Assembly (NCBI RefSeq): GCF_017114995.1
Contig: NZ_JABXKL010000079.1
Location: 42,578-106,577 of the forward strand
Reading direction: 5' to 3'
Length of the DNA stretch: 64,000 bases
Source: Nostoc sp. NMS9
GTDB taxonomy: Bacteria; Cyanobacteriota; Cyanobacteriia; Cyanobacteriales; Nostocaceae
In this document: positions 9,758 to 19,389 of the stretch, one piece after another
Position numbering within the stretch: the stretch's first letter is position 1
How the letters are laid out: each line of letters begins with the position of its first letter
The notes under the pieces: model-generated
The model's input: the letters and a program-made list of their open reading frames with translations, nothing else
Databases searched by the model: none
Told to the model about the DNA's origin: nothing
Position numbers and translations under genes: made by a program

Positions 9758-10007
9758 GTACGAGAATAAAGATAAATTAAATGGTAAGCAATTGCAAGTA
9801 TTTCTCGATTTTTCTCACAAATCAGTGACATTTGACCCCATATTCCGTACTCGCGGAGGCTATTTCTAAAGAAATGTAAAGGGTAGAAATGCGGTGATCG
9901 CATCAGTTGTAAGTATGGTTCATGTGATGTTGAAACAGATCAGAACACCTAAATGCTGACCTTCATAATCCTTTACAAACAGCCTCTGAGATTATTCGAG
10001 CCATTCT

Positions 10008-13000
10008 TTAGATGCTGTCGATAGATTTAAGCTTTTGTAGACGCTTTCTTTGTTGAACTTTACCATGTAAAATTTTTTCAGAGGGAATTTCTATCAAATA
10101 GGACTGTGGTAGATTTTTGATTTGACTAAAATATTCTGCTAAAGACCTTATGGTCGGATATCTAAACAGCTCGATAATGGATACATTACTTTTAAATGCT
10201 TCGCGTAATTTACTATGAACCTGAACTAGAAGCAATGAATGACCACCGAGTTCAAAGAAGTTATCATGAATTCCTACACTCTCAAGATTCAGTATTTCTT
10301 GCCAAATATCAACAATAGTTTGTTCCACCTCAGTTTGGGGTGGCTGATAAACCGCTTCCAGTTGGGGACGTACTGTATCAGGTGCTCTTAGAGCTTTGCG
10401 ATCAACTTTACCATTTGGTGAGAGAGGTAGTGCTTCAAGTGTGACAAAAGCTGCTGGTACCATGTAGTTTGGTAGCTTTGACTCCAAGAAGTGACGCAGT
10501 TCAGAAATTACCAGTGTTTGTTCTGTTTGTGGGACTACATAGGCTACTAAATTTTGAGCATCTGTGGCCACAACTACGGTTTCCCGCACTCCTGAGTATT
10601 GGTTAATCAGTGCTTCAACTTCTCCGAGTTCGATGCGGAAACCACGAATTTTAACCTGATAGTCAATCCTACCAATGAACTCAATCTCTCCATTGAGTAA
10701 ATAACGGGCTAAATCGCCTGTTTTGTACAAGCGTTCGGAATAATTTGAGGATTGGTCTTGTTTCCCTCCCCTGCTCCCCTGCTCCCTCCGTTCGCGCTTC
10801 GCGTCTCCCCTTGGGAGAAGTTCCGATGGTTGGAAGCCTGCGCTGGGACTTGTCTCTGCTCCCCTGCCTCTTTGGAAGGGATTAGGGATAAATTTTTCTG
10901 CTGTCAAGTCGGGGCGGTTGAAATAGCCTCTAGCTAGTCCTACACCACCGATATATAATTCACCTGGTACGCCGATGGGTACTGGGTTGAGATGTTCATC
11001 CAGCAGATAAATCTGGATATTGGCAATTGGGCGACCTATAGGAACTGTGTTTTGGTTGGTGACACTATCTTGACACTGCCAAAAAGTGACATCAACAGCC
11101 GCTTCCGTTGGCCCATAAAGATTGTGCAGTTGGGCATTGAGTCGATCGCCGGAGCGTTGTTGCAATTGTACTGGTAAGGGTTCACCACTAACTATCACCC
11201 GCATCAGAGATTGACATTTTTCTAAACCTTCGGCTTCCAGGAATACTTGCAGCATCGAAGGGACAAAATGTAAAGTCGTAATTTGCTGCTGTGCAATGAC
11301 ATTTACTAAATAATTGGGGTCTCGATGTCCTTCTGGTTGTGCTACTACTAACCGCGCACCTGTGATTAATGGCCAGAAGAATTCCCAGACTGAAACATCA
11401 AAGCTGAATGGTGTTTTCTGTAAAACTCGATCTGTGTCCGTGAGTTGATATTGGTCTTGCATCCACAGCAGGCGGTTACAAATTCCTCTGTGGGTATTCA
11501 TCGCCCCCTTTGGTTTGCCTGTGGAGCCGGAGGTATAAATGATGTAAGCTAGGTTATCGTTACTGGGATGGTAATCTGGATTTTGTTTGCTGTGTTGGGC
11601 GATGAGTTCCCAGTTGCTGTCTAAGCAAACTAGTTTAGCTGTGTAAGTTGGGAGATTCTCTACTAGCTGCTGTTGTGTTAATAAGACTTTTGGTTGGGAG
11701 TCTTCTAACATGTAGGCTAGGCGTTCTTTAGGGTAACTAGGGTCTAATGGTACGTATGCGCCACCTGCTTTGAGAATGGCTAATAGTCCGATGATCATGT
11801 GGAGCGATCGCTCTGTGCAAATTCCCACTAATACTTCTGGTTTTACTCCCAATAAACGCAAATAATGCGCCAATTGGTTAGCTCTGGCGTTGAGTTCACG
11901 GTAAGTCAACTGTTGGTCTTCAAACACCACTGCTATAGCATCGGGTGTATGTTCTACTTGAGCTTCAAACAAATGATGGATGCATCGATCTTGAGGATAC
12001 TCAACTTGAGTATCATTCCACTCAACCATTAATTGATGCTGTTCCTGTGAGGAAAGCAGAGAAATAGACTCATAGCGTCTCTTGGGTTCTGCTGCTATTA
12101 CGGCAAGTGTTCTAGCATAATAACCACCAATAGCTTCAATTTGTTTGGAGCTAAACTGTCTGACATCATATTCCAAATCTAAATTAATCTCAGATGAAAA
12201 TTCGTCTAAACTAAATTGAGTACAAAGTGCAAAATTTGTTACTGCAAAATATTTACTACTCAATAGTTGAACTTCGTTCAGTCTTACTATACCTTGATAA
12301 ACGTGAAAGTTAGTAAAGTTAAACGCTGTTTCAAATAAAGGTTGCTGACCTAAAATCCTTTGTAACTCTGCTAGGGGATACCGCCGATGTGGTAACAATT
12401 CCCGCTCTGTGTCAAAGGTTCTTTGCACCAAGTCTAACCAGGTTCCTCCAGATAGTTGCAAACGAAATGGTAAGGTATTAAGGAAAAGTCCGAGAATCCG
12501 CTCTCCATCTACTTCTTCTAATCGACCATTTGACACTAAACCTGTGACAACATCTGTCTGGCTACTTAGCAAACTTAATACTCTCAAGTGTGCAGCTAAC
12601 AAAATACTCTTGAGTGGAACGCGAGCAATTTGAGCTAATTGTTTTAAAGCAAGAGAAACATTAAGAGATAACTCAACATTGTGTACGCTAATGCTCCTAG
12701 AAATATTGCTAACTTGATCACAATTTAACCACCAGCGAGGGAGAGTTGTTACCGTGCTGTTGTACAACTTTTGACGCCAATACCGCAAACACTCATCTGA
12801 TTTCAGTACTTCTCGTTCTAGAGCGATAAAATCTCGATACGCAGTTGTTGGTGAAGATTCTGGAAAGGAAATGTTTTCACCCAAGAGAGATAAATAACGC
12901 CTAAATAACTCTGTAATCATGGAAGCCACGCTCCATCCATCCAGAATCACATGGTGTTCGGTAAAGCTAAACTGAAAAGTCTCTTCACTGCGGCGATGAA

Positions 13001-16000
13001 TTTGAAAGCGTAGCAGTGGTGGGCACGTCCAGTCAAACTTTTGGCTCTTTTCAGCTTCATACCAAACTGCTAGAACATTCTCTTGTTCATTTACACAAAG
13101 GTGTCGTAAGTCTTCAACCTGTAAGGGAATAGAAATATTTTTATGTACAAGCTGTATCAACTCGTTATATTTTTCCAGTTCAAATGAAGTTCTTAGTACA
13201 GGATGATAAACCGCCAGTTCTTGAATAGCAATCTGCAATTTCTCCAAGTCAAAAGGAGCTTTCAGATGCAGGCTAGTAACGTTGTGATAGATTGCAGTAT
13301 CGGGGCTGGAAATACTATGAAACAACATTCCTGCCTGAAGTTGACTTAGAGGGTAAGCATCTTCTAAATCATCAGGTAACTTTTGTCTATCTGCTTGAGA
13401 AAGTAAGCTAAATGGTTCAACTGGTTTTACATTTATGTTACTTTCTTTTGCAGCCACTAAAGTTTTCGCAAGTTCGTAAATGGTTTGAAATCGAAATAAC
13501 TGTTGTATTGAAAAATTTAAACCATGTTTTTGTGCTTGAGACTGAACTTGGATGCTACGCATAGAATCTCCACCTAAGGAAAAGAAGTTGTCGTGGATAC
13601 CCACCTGCTTGATACCAAGAACTTTAGCCCAAATATCAGCTAGTATTTTTTCTTCTTTTATGCGAGGTGCGACAAAAGCTTTTTCTAATTCAGGTCGCGC
13701 AGTGTCAGGAGTGGGTAATGCTCTGCGGTCAATCTTTCCATTAGCTGTGAGCGGTAGTGCCTCCAATGTGACAAAAGCTGCTGGCACCATGTAGCTTGGC
13801 AACTTTGACTCTAAAAAGCTGCGTAATTCAGAAACTGTCAGTGTTTGTCCTTTTTGAGCAACTACGTAGGCAACTATTCGCTTAGAATCTCCTGAATCAT
13901 CGCTTACTATAACTACAGTTTCTCGTACTGGTGGGTATTGGCTGATTAATGCCTCAATTTCTCCCAGTTCAATCCGAAAACCACGTACTTTTACTTGGTG
14001 GTCAATACGACCTAAATATTCAATGTCTCCATTCGGTAAATATCGTGCTAAATCACCGGATTTGTAAAGACGCGCATTGAGTTTATCACTAAAGCAATTA
14101 GGAATAAATCTTTCAGGAGTTAGTGCTGGTCGGTTTAAATAACCCCTGACCACACCAGCACCACCAATATACATTTCACCTGGTACTCCGATGGGTACTG
14201 GCTGCCCATATCTATCTAGTAAATAAACTTGCAAGTCAGGAATTGGACGACCAATTAAACTTGCTGATGCTACTTCTAAGTCTGCCATTGTTAGCGGACG
14301 ATATGTAACATGCACAGTTGTTTCCGTAATCCCGTACATATTGACTAACTGTGGTGACTGGTCGCCATGACGTTCAAACCAAGGTCTTAAACTCTCAATT
14401 TGCAACGCTTCTCCACCGAAAATGACTTTTCGCAGGCTTAAGTTGTTACTATTTCCCAGCGATTCCTCTACCTGTATCAGCTGACGGAAAGCAGAAGGTG
14501 TCTGGTTAAGTACAGTCACTTGCTGTGTTAACAACAATTTATAAAACTCTTCAGGTGAACGACTCAGCCAATACGGTACTACTATTAACTGTCCACCATA
14601 CAGCAATGCCCCCCAGATTTCCCAAACAGAAAAATCAAAGGCTATAGAATGGAATAGTGAAAAGACATCCTGTTGATTAAATTTATACCAGGATTCAGTT
14701 GTTGCGAATAAACGAACAACATTGCTGTGATTAACTAAGACACCCTTAGGTTGACCTGTTGAGCCAGATGTATAGATGATATAAGCCAAGTTCTCAGTTG
14801 TACAGTCATTGATTGGGTTTTGTTGACTTGACTGAGCTATAATTTCCCAATATGTATCTAGACAAACAACCCTAGTCTGATGTTGTGGCAAATTCTCTTT
14901 TAGGTGCTGCTGCGTTAGTAACACTGACACAGAAGCATCTTGCAATATGAAGGCTAAACGTTCTGGTGGATAGGCTGGGTCTAGCGGTACATAAGCACCA
15001 CCAGCTTTAAGGATGGCTAATAGACCGATGACCATATCAAGCGATCGCTCTACACAAATCCCGACTAATACCTCTGGTTCCACGCCCAGCTTTTTCAGAT
15101 AGTGCGCTAGCTGATTTGCTCTAGCATTCAGTTCGTAGTAGGTTAGTTGTTTATCCTCAAATACTACTGCTACTGCATCAGGCGTGCGTTCTACTTGCGC
15201 TTCAAACAACTGATGAATACATTGTTGTTGAGGATATTCAACCTGAGTGTTATTCCACTCCACTAGCTGCTGATGTAAGTCATCTGCCGTTAATAGTGGT
15301 AAGTCAGATAATCTTGCTTGTGGATTTGCAACAATCCCTTCTAGCAAAGTACAAAAATGCTCTACTATCCGAGTAATAGTTTCAGCATCAAACAAGTCGA
15401 TGTCGTATTCTAAGCAGCCCCTCAACTCTGGCTCTGCATTCACTATGTGCAGAGTTAAATCAAATTTGGCAGTCTGACCGTGCGTCGGGAGCCAATTTAG
15501 AGTCAAACCAGGTAGTGTCAGTTCCTTTTGAGTATCTTCCTGCCAGGCAAACATTACCTGAAACAAAGGCATATGACTGAGATTTCTATCTGGCTGAAGT
15601 TCTTCCACTAATTGCTCGAAAGGTATATCTGCATGAGCGTATGCACCCACACACACCTCGCGTACTCTATTCAACAATTCTAAAAAACTTGGATTATCAG
15701 AAAGATAAGTCCGCAGCACAAGGGTATTGACAAAAAAACCAATCAGCCCTTGAATCTCACTTTGGTTGCGGTTAGCAATTGGAGAGCCAACACAGATGTC
15801 TTCTTGCCCTGTGTAACGGTACAGTAAAGCTTGCAATGCTCCCAGTAGCGTCATAAACAGGGTTACCCCTTCTTGATTGCTCAGGGATCTGAGCATATTG
15901 GTTAGGCTTGCTGATAGCTCAAAAGAAGCAATTGCGCCTCGAAAGCTTTGGACTGGTGTCCGTGGGCGATCTGTGGGCAAAGCCAAGGTTGAAGTGCCTG

Positions 16001-16733
16001 CCAATTGTTGCTTCCAATAAGAAAGTTGCGTCTTTTGTAATTCGCCTTGTAGCCACTGACGCTGCCAAATAGCAAAGTCTGCGTATTGAATAGAGATATC
16101 AGGGAGAGGAGATATTTTGCTGGTGGAAAAGGCTTCATAGAGTACTGCTAATTCACGGATTAACACTCCTATAGACCAACCATCAACGGCAATGTGGTGA
16201 ATCGTGAACAGCAGCAAGTATTCTTCGACACCTCTTTGTAGCAGCATGACTCGCAGCAACGGGCCAGTCACTAAATCAAAAGGTTTTTGAGCTATCTCTG
16301 TTGTTAGCCGCTCGACTTGTGTATGTCTTTCAGCTTCTGGCATCGAGAGCAAGTTCACCAGTGGCAGGGTCACAGTTACAGTAGGATGAATAACCTGAAT
16401 TGCTTGTTCCTCAACCATCTCAAAAGTAGTACGTAACGCTTCATGGCGTCGCACAATCTCGTTGAGACTTCGCTCTAACGCATCCACGTTAAGCGCACCT
16501 ACCAGCTGTACACATGCTAGTTCACTGTAGTAAGGATTATCGGGATCTAACTGTTGGAGAAACCACAGCCGTTGTTGGGCAAAGGATAGGGGAGCAGGAC
16601 TTATTTGAGAACGTTTTGGAATAATCTCTACTTGAGAGTCAACTTCACCCCGCAATCGCTTTTTGAGAAGCTCCTGTTGACTGAGTGAAAGCTTTGATCG
16701 TCGTTTTAAAATTTCATCTTTTGTTATATCCAT
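10008..16733 (-). CDS. Bimodular NRPS C-A(Thr)-PCP-C-A(Ser)-PCP
   Basis: 2241 residues from the ATG at 16733, chosen because GGGGAG lies just upstream; a TTG 15 bases earlier is possible. First C domain about 45-340 with HHIAVDGWS. First A domain: pocket residues read by eye from FDFSVWE, LNQTP, VIFGG, NMYG and TETTVH give D-F-W-N-I-G-M-V-H, the classical threonine code. First carrier LGGDSM about 1025. Second C domain begins YPLSQLQAGMLFH and has HHVILDGWS. Second A domain: FDVSVWE, LHFVP, VIVSG, NLYG and TEAAVD give D-V-W-H-I-S-L-V-D, a serine code. Second carrier Ser about 2166 in LGGHSL. There is no E, MT or TE domain. A repeat-derived insertion lies at about residues 1954-1998 in the second A domain. 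It probably follows the methyltransferase PKS in the line, though docking is not proven. Confidence 0.94.
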   Translation of the reverse strand: MDITKDEILKRRSKLSLSQQELLKKRLRGEVDSQVEIIPKRSQISPAPLSFAQQRLWFLQQLDPDNPYYSELACVQLVGALNVDALERSLNEIVRRHEALRTTFEMVEEQAIQVIHPTVTVTLPLVNLLSMPEAERHTQVERLTTEIAQKPFDLVTGPLLRVMLLQRGVEEYLLLFTIHHIAVDGWSIGVLIRELAVLYEAFSTSKISPLPDISIQYADFAIWQRQWLQGELQKTQLSYWKQQLAGTSTLALPTDRPRTPVQSFRGAIASFELSASLTNMLRSLSNQEGVTLFMTLLGALQALLYRYTGQEDICVGSPIANRNQSEIQGLIGFFVNTLVLRTYLSDNPSFLELLNRVREVCVGAYAHADIPFEQLVEELQPDRNLSHMPLFQVMFAWQEDTQKELTLPGLTLNWLPTHGQTAKFDLTLHIVNAEPELRGCLEYDIDLFDAETITRIVEHFCTLLEGIVANPQARLSDLPLLTADDLHQQLVEWNNTQVEYPQQQCIHQLFEAQVERTPDAVAVVFEDKQLTYYELNARANQLAHYLKKLGVEPEVLVGICVERSLDMVIGLLAILKAGGAYVPLDPAYPPERLAFILQDASVSVLLTQQHLKENLPQHQTRVVCLDTYWEIIAQSSQQNPINDCTTENLAYIIYTSGSTGQPKGVLVNHSNVVRLFATTESWYKFNQQDVFSLFHSIAFDFSVWEIWGALLYGGQLIVVPYWLSRSPEEFYKLLLTQQVTVLNQTPSAFRQLIQVEESLGNSNNLSLRKVIFGGEALQIESLRPWFERHGDQSPQLVNMYGITETTVHVTYRPLTMADLEVASASLIGRPIPDLQVYLLDRYGQPVPIGVPGEMYIGGAGVVRGYLNRPALTPERFIPNCFSDKLNARLYKSGDLARYLPNGDIEYLGRIDHQVKVRGFRIELGEIEALISQYPPVRETVVIVSDDSGDSKRIVAYVVAQKGQTLTVSELRSFLESKLPSYMVPAAFVTLEALPLTANGKIDRRALPTPDTARPELEKAFVAPRIKEEKILADIWAKVLGIKQVGIHDNFFSLGGDSMRSIQVQSQAQKHGLNFSIQQLFRFQTIYELAKTLVAAKESNINVKPVEPFSLLSQADRQKLPDDLEDAYPLSQLQAGMLFHSISSPDTAIYHNVTSLHLKAPFDLEKLQIAIQELAVYHPVLRTSFELEKYNELIQLVHKNISIPLQVEDLRHLCVNEQENVLAVWYEAEKSQKFDWTCPPLLRFQIHRRSEETFQFSFTEHHVILDGWSVASMITELFRRYLSLLGENISFPESSPTTAYRDFIALEREVLKSDECLRYWRQKLYNSTVTTLPRWWLNCDQVSNISRSISVHNVELSLNVSLALKQLAQIARVPLKSILLAAHLRVLSLLSSQTDVVTGLVSNGRLEEVDGERILGLFLNTLPFRLQLSGGTWLDLVQRTFDTERELLPHRRYPLAELQRILGQQPLFETAFNFTNFHVYQGIVRLNEVQLLSSKYFAVTNFALCTQFSLDEFSSEINLDLEYDVRQFSSKQIEAIGGYYARTLAVIAAEPKRRYESISLLSSQEQHQLMVEWNDTQVEYPQDRCIHHLFEAQVEHTPDAIAVVFEDQQLTYRELNARANQLAHYLRLLGVKPEVLVGICTERSLHMIIGLLAILKAGGAYVPLDPSYPKERLAYMLEDSQPKVLLTQQQLVENLPTYTAKLVCLDSNWELIAQHSKQNPDYHPSNDNLAYIIYTSGSTGKPKGAMNTHRGICNRLLWMQDQYQLTDTDRVLQKTPFSFDVSVWEFFWPLITGARLVVAQPEGHRDPNYLVNVIAQQQITTLHFVPSMLQVFLEAEGLEKCQSLMRVIVSGEPLPVQLQQRSGDRLNAQLHNLYGPTEAAVDVTFWQCQDSVTNQNTVPIGRPIANIQIYLLDEHLNPVPIGVPGELYIGGVGLARGYFNRPDLTAEKFIPNPFQRGRGAETSPSAGFQPSELLPRGDAKRERREQGSRGGKQDQSSNYSERLYKTGDLARYLLNGEIEFIGRIDYQVKIRGFRIELGEVEALINQYSGVRETVVVATDAQNLVAYVVPQTEQTLVISELRHFLESKLPNYMVPAAFVTLEALPLSPNGKVDRKALRAPDTVRPQLEAVYQPPQTEVEQTIVDIWQEILNLESVGIHDNFFELGGHSLLLVQVHSKLREAFKSNVSIIELFRYPTIRSLAEYFSQIKNLPQSYLIEIPSEKILHGKVQQRKRLQKLKSIDSI
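10740..10876. repeat. Dispersed repeat inserted in frame in the second A domain of the NRPS
   Basis: In related A domains NPF is followed almost at once by RLYKTGDLARYL. Here about 45 extra Arg/Gly/Ser/Pro-rich residues (start QRGRGAETSP) are encoded by a C-rich segment with repeated ctcccctg units and a ccttgggagaag patch, matching the dispersed repeats elsewhere in this window. The frame is kept. The site is the surface loop before the A7 motif (YKTGDL), so activity may be retained. Confidence 0.65.
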
Positions 16734-16771
16734 AATCTCCCCTGTCAAACTACGATAACTAGCAATGCTTT

Positions 16772-17842
16772 TTAATCTATAACTTGGACCTTGACATACT
16801 CAGGGATAGACTGTATTTGGGTTAGATCATTTTCTAAAATCTGCAAATCTCCATTTTTTTGAATTTCTTGAAAACCTGCAAACTTATAAGATATATACAT
16901 CATTCGATTCCGATTATTTGAAACAAACTCAGCCCGCAAACGAACATTATTGTTCTTAGCCAATGTCATAATATGATTTAGCATAATTGTGCCGACACCT
17001 CTGGACATAACCCGACAAGACATCAGCAAAAGCTTCAGAGTCCACACAACCTCTGCACATTCCACAAGAGCTAGCCCAATTTTTCCATAACTGCCATATT
17101 TATCTTCTAAACTAGCAATCAGTATTTTATGCTGATCGGATTGTCGAAAATTATTCAGTTCGTTATATGAATATGTATAACCAGTTGTATTTAATTGATT
17201 AGTTCTTAATGTTAACTCTTCGGCTCTTTGTAAATCATCTTCTTGAGCATCAGAGATAGTAAAAGTCATATTAAGTGTAGCTAAAAACTCGTTTTGAGTA
17301 CCAATAAATTCTTTTTCATAATTATTTCTTTCAATATCACTAATATACATTAGTCTTCTCAGTTTTGAATCCTCTGTAATAAAATGAGGATTCATTTCTG
17401 GTTTATTTAAGAAATGCGTCAGATCAGTTGCATTAATACAAAGGACTTCCGCAAGTGAAAATTTGACTTCTTCAAGTTCAAATAACTGGTCATCGATAAA
17501 AGCAAATGCATCGATGCCAAGATTGAGAAATTTAGCAATCTCTTGAATAGAACTCGATTTAGAGTTCCAATTTATTTGAGGATAGAGAAAATATTCGTGC
17601 AACCCAAATTCCTGGAGCTGCTCCATTGCTCTGGCATAGTCATTTTTACTGGCAACAGACTGCAAAATACCTCGGACATCTAATGCTTTGATAATATCGA
17701 CTACCTCGTTTCGCAGGTAAACACAGTCATCCTCTAATAAAATACCATCCCAAAGCGTGTTATCTAAATCCCAAACTACACATTTGATAGCTTTTTTCTC
17801 TATTTGTTGATCGTTTGAAATTTCAGTGTTTGTGCTAATCAT
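16772..17842 (-). CDS. FkbH-like HAD-family glyceryl-ACP synthase
   Basis: 356 residues, about the family length. The HAD motif DLDNTLWDG lies near residue 26, followed by the IIIC-subfamily middle (SVASKNDY, FIDDQLFELEEV) and the C-terminal acyltransferase-like half (LRTNQLNTTG, KYGSYGKIGLALV, SCRVMSRGVG). Characterised homologues dephosphorylate 1,3-bisphosphoglycerate and load the glyceryl group on a discrete ACP, the first step towards methoxy- or hydroxymalonyl-ACP. The start overlaps the stop of the dehydrogenase gene before it (ATGA), so they are coupled. It is the last gene of the four-gene extender cassette. Function is confident from cassette context. Confidence 0.92.
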   Translation of the reverse strand: MISTNTEISNDQQIEKKAIKCVVWDLDNTLWDGILLEDDCVYLRNEVVDIIKALDVRGILQSVASKNDYARAMEQLQEFGLHEYFLYPQINWNSKSSSIQEIAKFLNLGIDAFAFIDDQLFELEEVKFSLAEVLCINATDLTHFLNKPEMNPHFITEDSKLRRLMYISDIERNNYEKEFIGTQNEFLATLNMTFTISDAQEDDLQRAEELTLRTNQLNTTGYTYSYNELNNFRQSDQHKILIASLEDKYGSYGKIGLALVECAEVVWTLKLLLMSCRVMSRGVGTIMLNHIMTLAKNNNVRLRAEFVSNNRNRMMYISYKFAGFQEIQKNGDLQILENDLTQIQSIPEYVKVQVID

Positions 17843-19035
17843 ATTCTCACATCATTGCCAGTAAGTTTTGAGAATTGATGGTGAGTGAAAGCAGGTTTTG
17901 ATATATACTCCTGATAACCGTAATCAGCGATGGCAATCTGTTGTATTTGTGTGCTTCCTTCAATGATTTCCATGATTTTTGCATCTCGCAAATATCTAGC
18001 AACTGAATATTCATTAGTACAACCATTAGCCCCATGAATTTGTACGGCATTATTTGCCACTTGAGTTGCTGTTGTAGATGCAAAATATTTGGCAATCGAA
18101 GTCTCTGTTATAGAATTCGGATCGCCAACTTCTTTGAGATAGCCAGCTTGATAGCACAGTAATCTTGCTGCTTTGACATTGACTATCATCTCGGTAATCA
18201 TTTGCCGAATTAATTGGTGTTCTTTCAAATAAACACCGAACTGCTTTCGTTCGCTCGTGTACTGAATGCAGGCTTCTAGACAAGCTTGAGCAATACCTAC
18301 AGAACCCCATGCCACACTATATCTTCCATAATCTAATGCAGAAGAAGCTATATAAGAGAAACCAAAACCCAATCTGCCTACCAGATTCTCTTGAGGAATT
18401 CGACAATCTTGAAAGTTTAATTGAGCGAGCATTGAAGCCCGAACACCCAATATCCCCGAAATAGGTTGTATTGAAAGTCCTGGACTATTTTTTTCAACTA
18501 AAAAAGCAGAGGGTTTTCCTGAACATTGGGCAAATACCAAAAAGACATCTGCAATTTGTCCGTAGGTAATCCATTTTTTCTGTCCATTCAAAACATAAGA
18601 GTCACCAGAAAGTGTTGCTGTGCTTTCTATACTTTTAGCATCGCTACCTACGTTAGGTTCACTTAAGGCGAAAGCAGCTATAACTTTACCAGATGCTAAT
18701 TTTGGCAGCCAATACTCTTTTTGATACTTATTACCCCATCGACAAAGAGCAGAAGCAACCATGCTATGAACTGTGAGCAAACTCCGTAAAGAAGAACATC
18801 CTCGTCCAATTTCTTCATTCAGAAGACCATAGGTGATCATATCCATACTTTTGCCACCAAATTCTTCGGGTATTACAGCACCCAAATATCCTTGGTGAGC
18901 AAACTTTTCTATAAGTTTTGGGGAAGTACACTCTTCTTGGTCGGAGGAATTTGCGTGAGGTACAACTTCTTTGTTGACGAAACCTCTAAATTTAGATGTA
19001 TCATCTTTTTGTTGAGATGTAAACTCAATTTTCAT
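17839..19035 (-). CDS. FkbI-like acyl-CoA (acyl-ACP) dehydrogenase
   Basis: 398 residues, a complete acyl-CoA dehydrogenase. The FAD-binding middle includes FALSEPNVGSDA and the KKWITYG segment; the C-terminal helical domain has the signature RDAKIMEIIEGSTQIQ. In the known extender pathways this enzyme oxidises hydroxyacyl-ACP further to the 2-hydroxymalonyl level. It is coupled to the HAD gene by a 4-base overlap and follows the carrier gene after 45 bases. Confidence 0.92.
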   Translation of the reverse strand: MKIEFTSQQKDDTSKFRGFVNKEVVPHANSSDQEECTSPKLIEKFAHQGYLGAVIPEEFGGKSMDMITYGLLNEEIGRGCSSLRSLLTVHSMVASALCRWGNKYQKEYWLPKLASGKVIAAFALSEPNVGSDAKSIESTATLSGDSYVLNGQKKWITYGQIADVFLVFAQCSGKPSAFLVEKNSPGLSIQPISGILGVRASMLAQLNFQDCRIPQENLVGRLGFGFSYIASSALDYGRYSVAWGSVGIAQACLEACIQYTSERKQFGVYLKEHQLIRQMITEMIVNVKAARLLCYQAGYLKEVGDPNSITETSIAKYFASTTATQVANNAVQIHGANGCTNEYSVARYLRDAKIMEIIEGSTQIQQIAIADYGYQEYISKPAFTHHQFSKLTGNDVRI

Positions 19036-19080
19036 GATGATTACTTGGTTGTTGAAAATAGGTTTGAATTTTATATTTGT

Positions 19081-19332
19081 TCATTTTTCTACAACGAAAG
19101 CTGTCTTGCGTTCAACTAAACGAGTCATAGAATTTATAGTTCTGAAGTTATCAAGCTCCAGGTCTTCATTGTCAATATTAATTTGAAATGCTTGTTCGAT
19201 AAATAAGACGAGTTGCATAGCAAACATGGAATTGACAAAACCAAGTGCAAAAATATCTTCATCTGACTGCAAATCATGATTGCGGAAAAATCGGGACAAA
19301 AAATCTAGAATTTTTGCTTGTATTTCTGACAT
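19081..19332 (-). CDS. Discrete acyl carrier protein (FkbJ-like)
   Basis: 83 residues. The phosphopantetheine site is LGFVNSMFAM (Ser about 35), a little off the usual DSL but typical of the discrete carriers in glyceryl-derived extender cassettes. A good ribosome site (AAGGTGA) lies upstream. It should carry the three-carbon unit while the dehydrogenases at 17839 and 19390 oxidise it, then present it to a PKS acyltransferase. Confidence 0.9.
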   Translation of the reverse strand: MSEIQAKILDFLSRFFRNHDLQSDEDIFALGFVNSMFAMQLVLFIEQAFQINIDNEDLELDNFRTINSMTRLVERKTAFVVEK

Positions 19333-19389
19333 ATTTTCAATTCACCTTGATTTTAGGTATGGCTAGAGAGTTTGTTTTAATATCCAATT

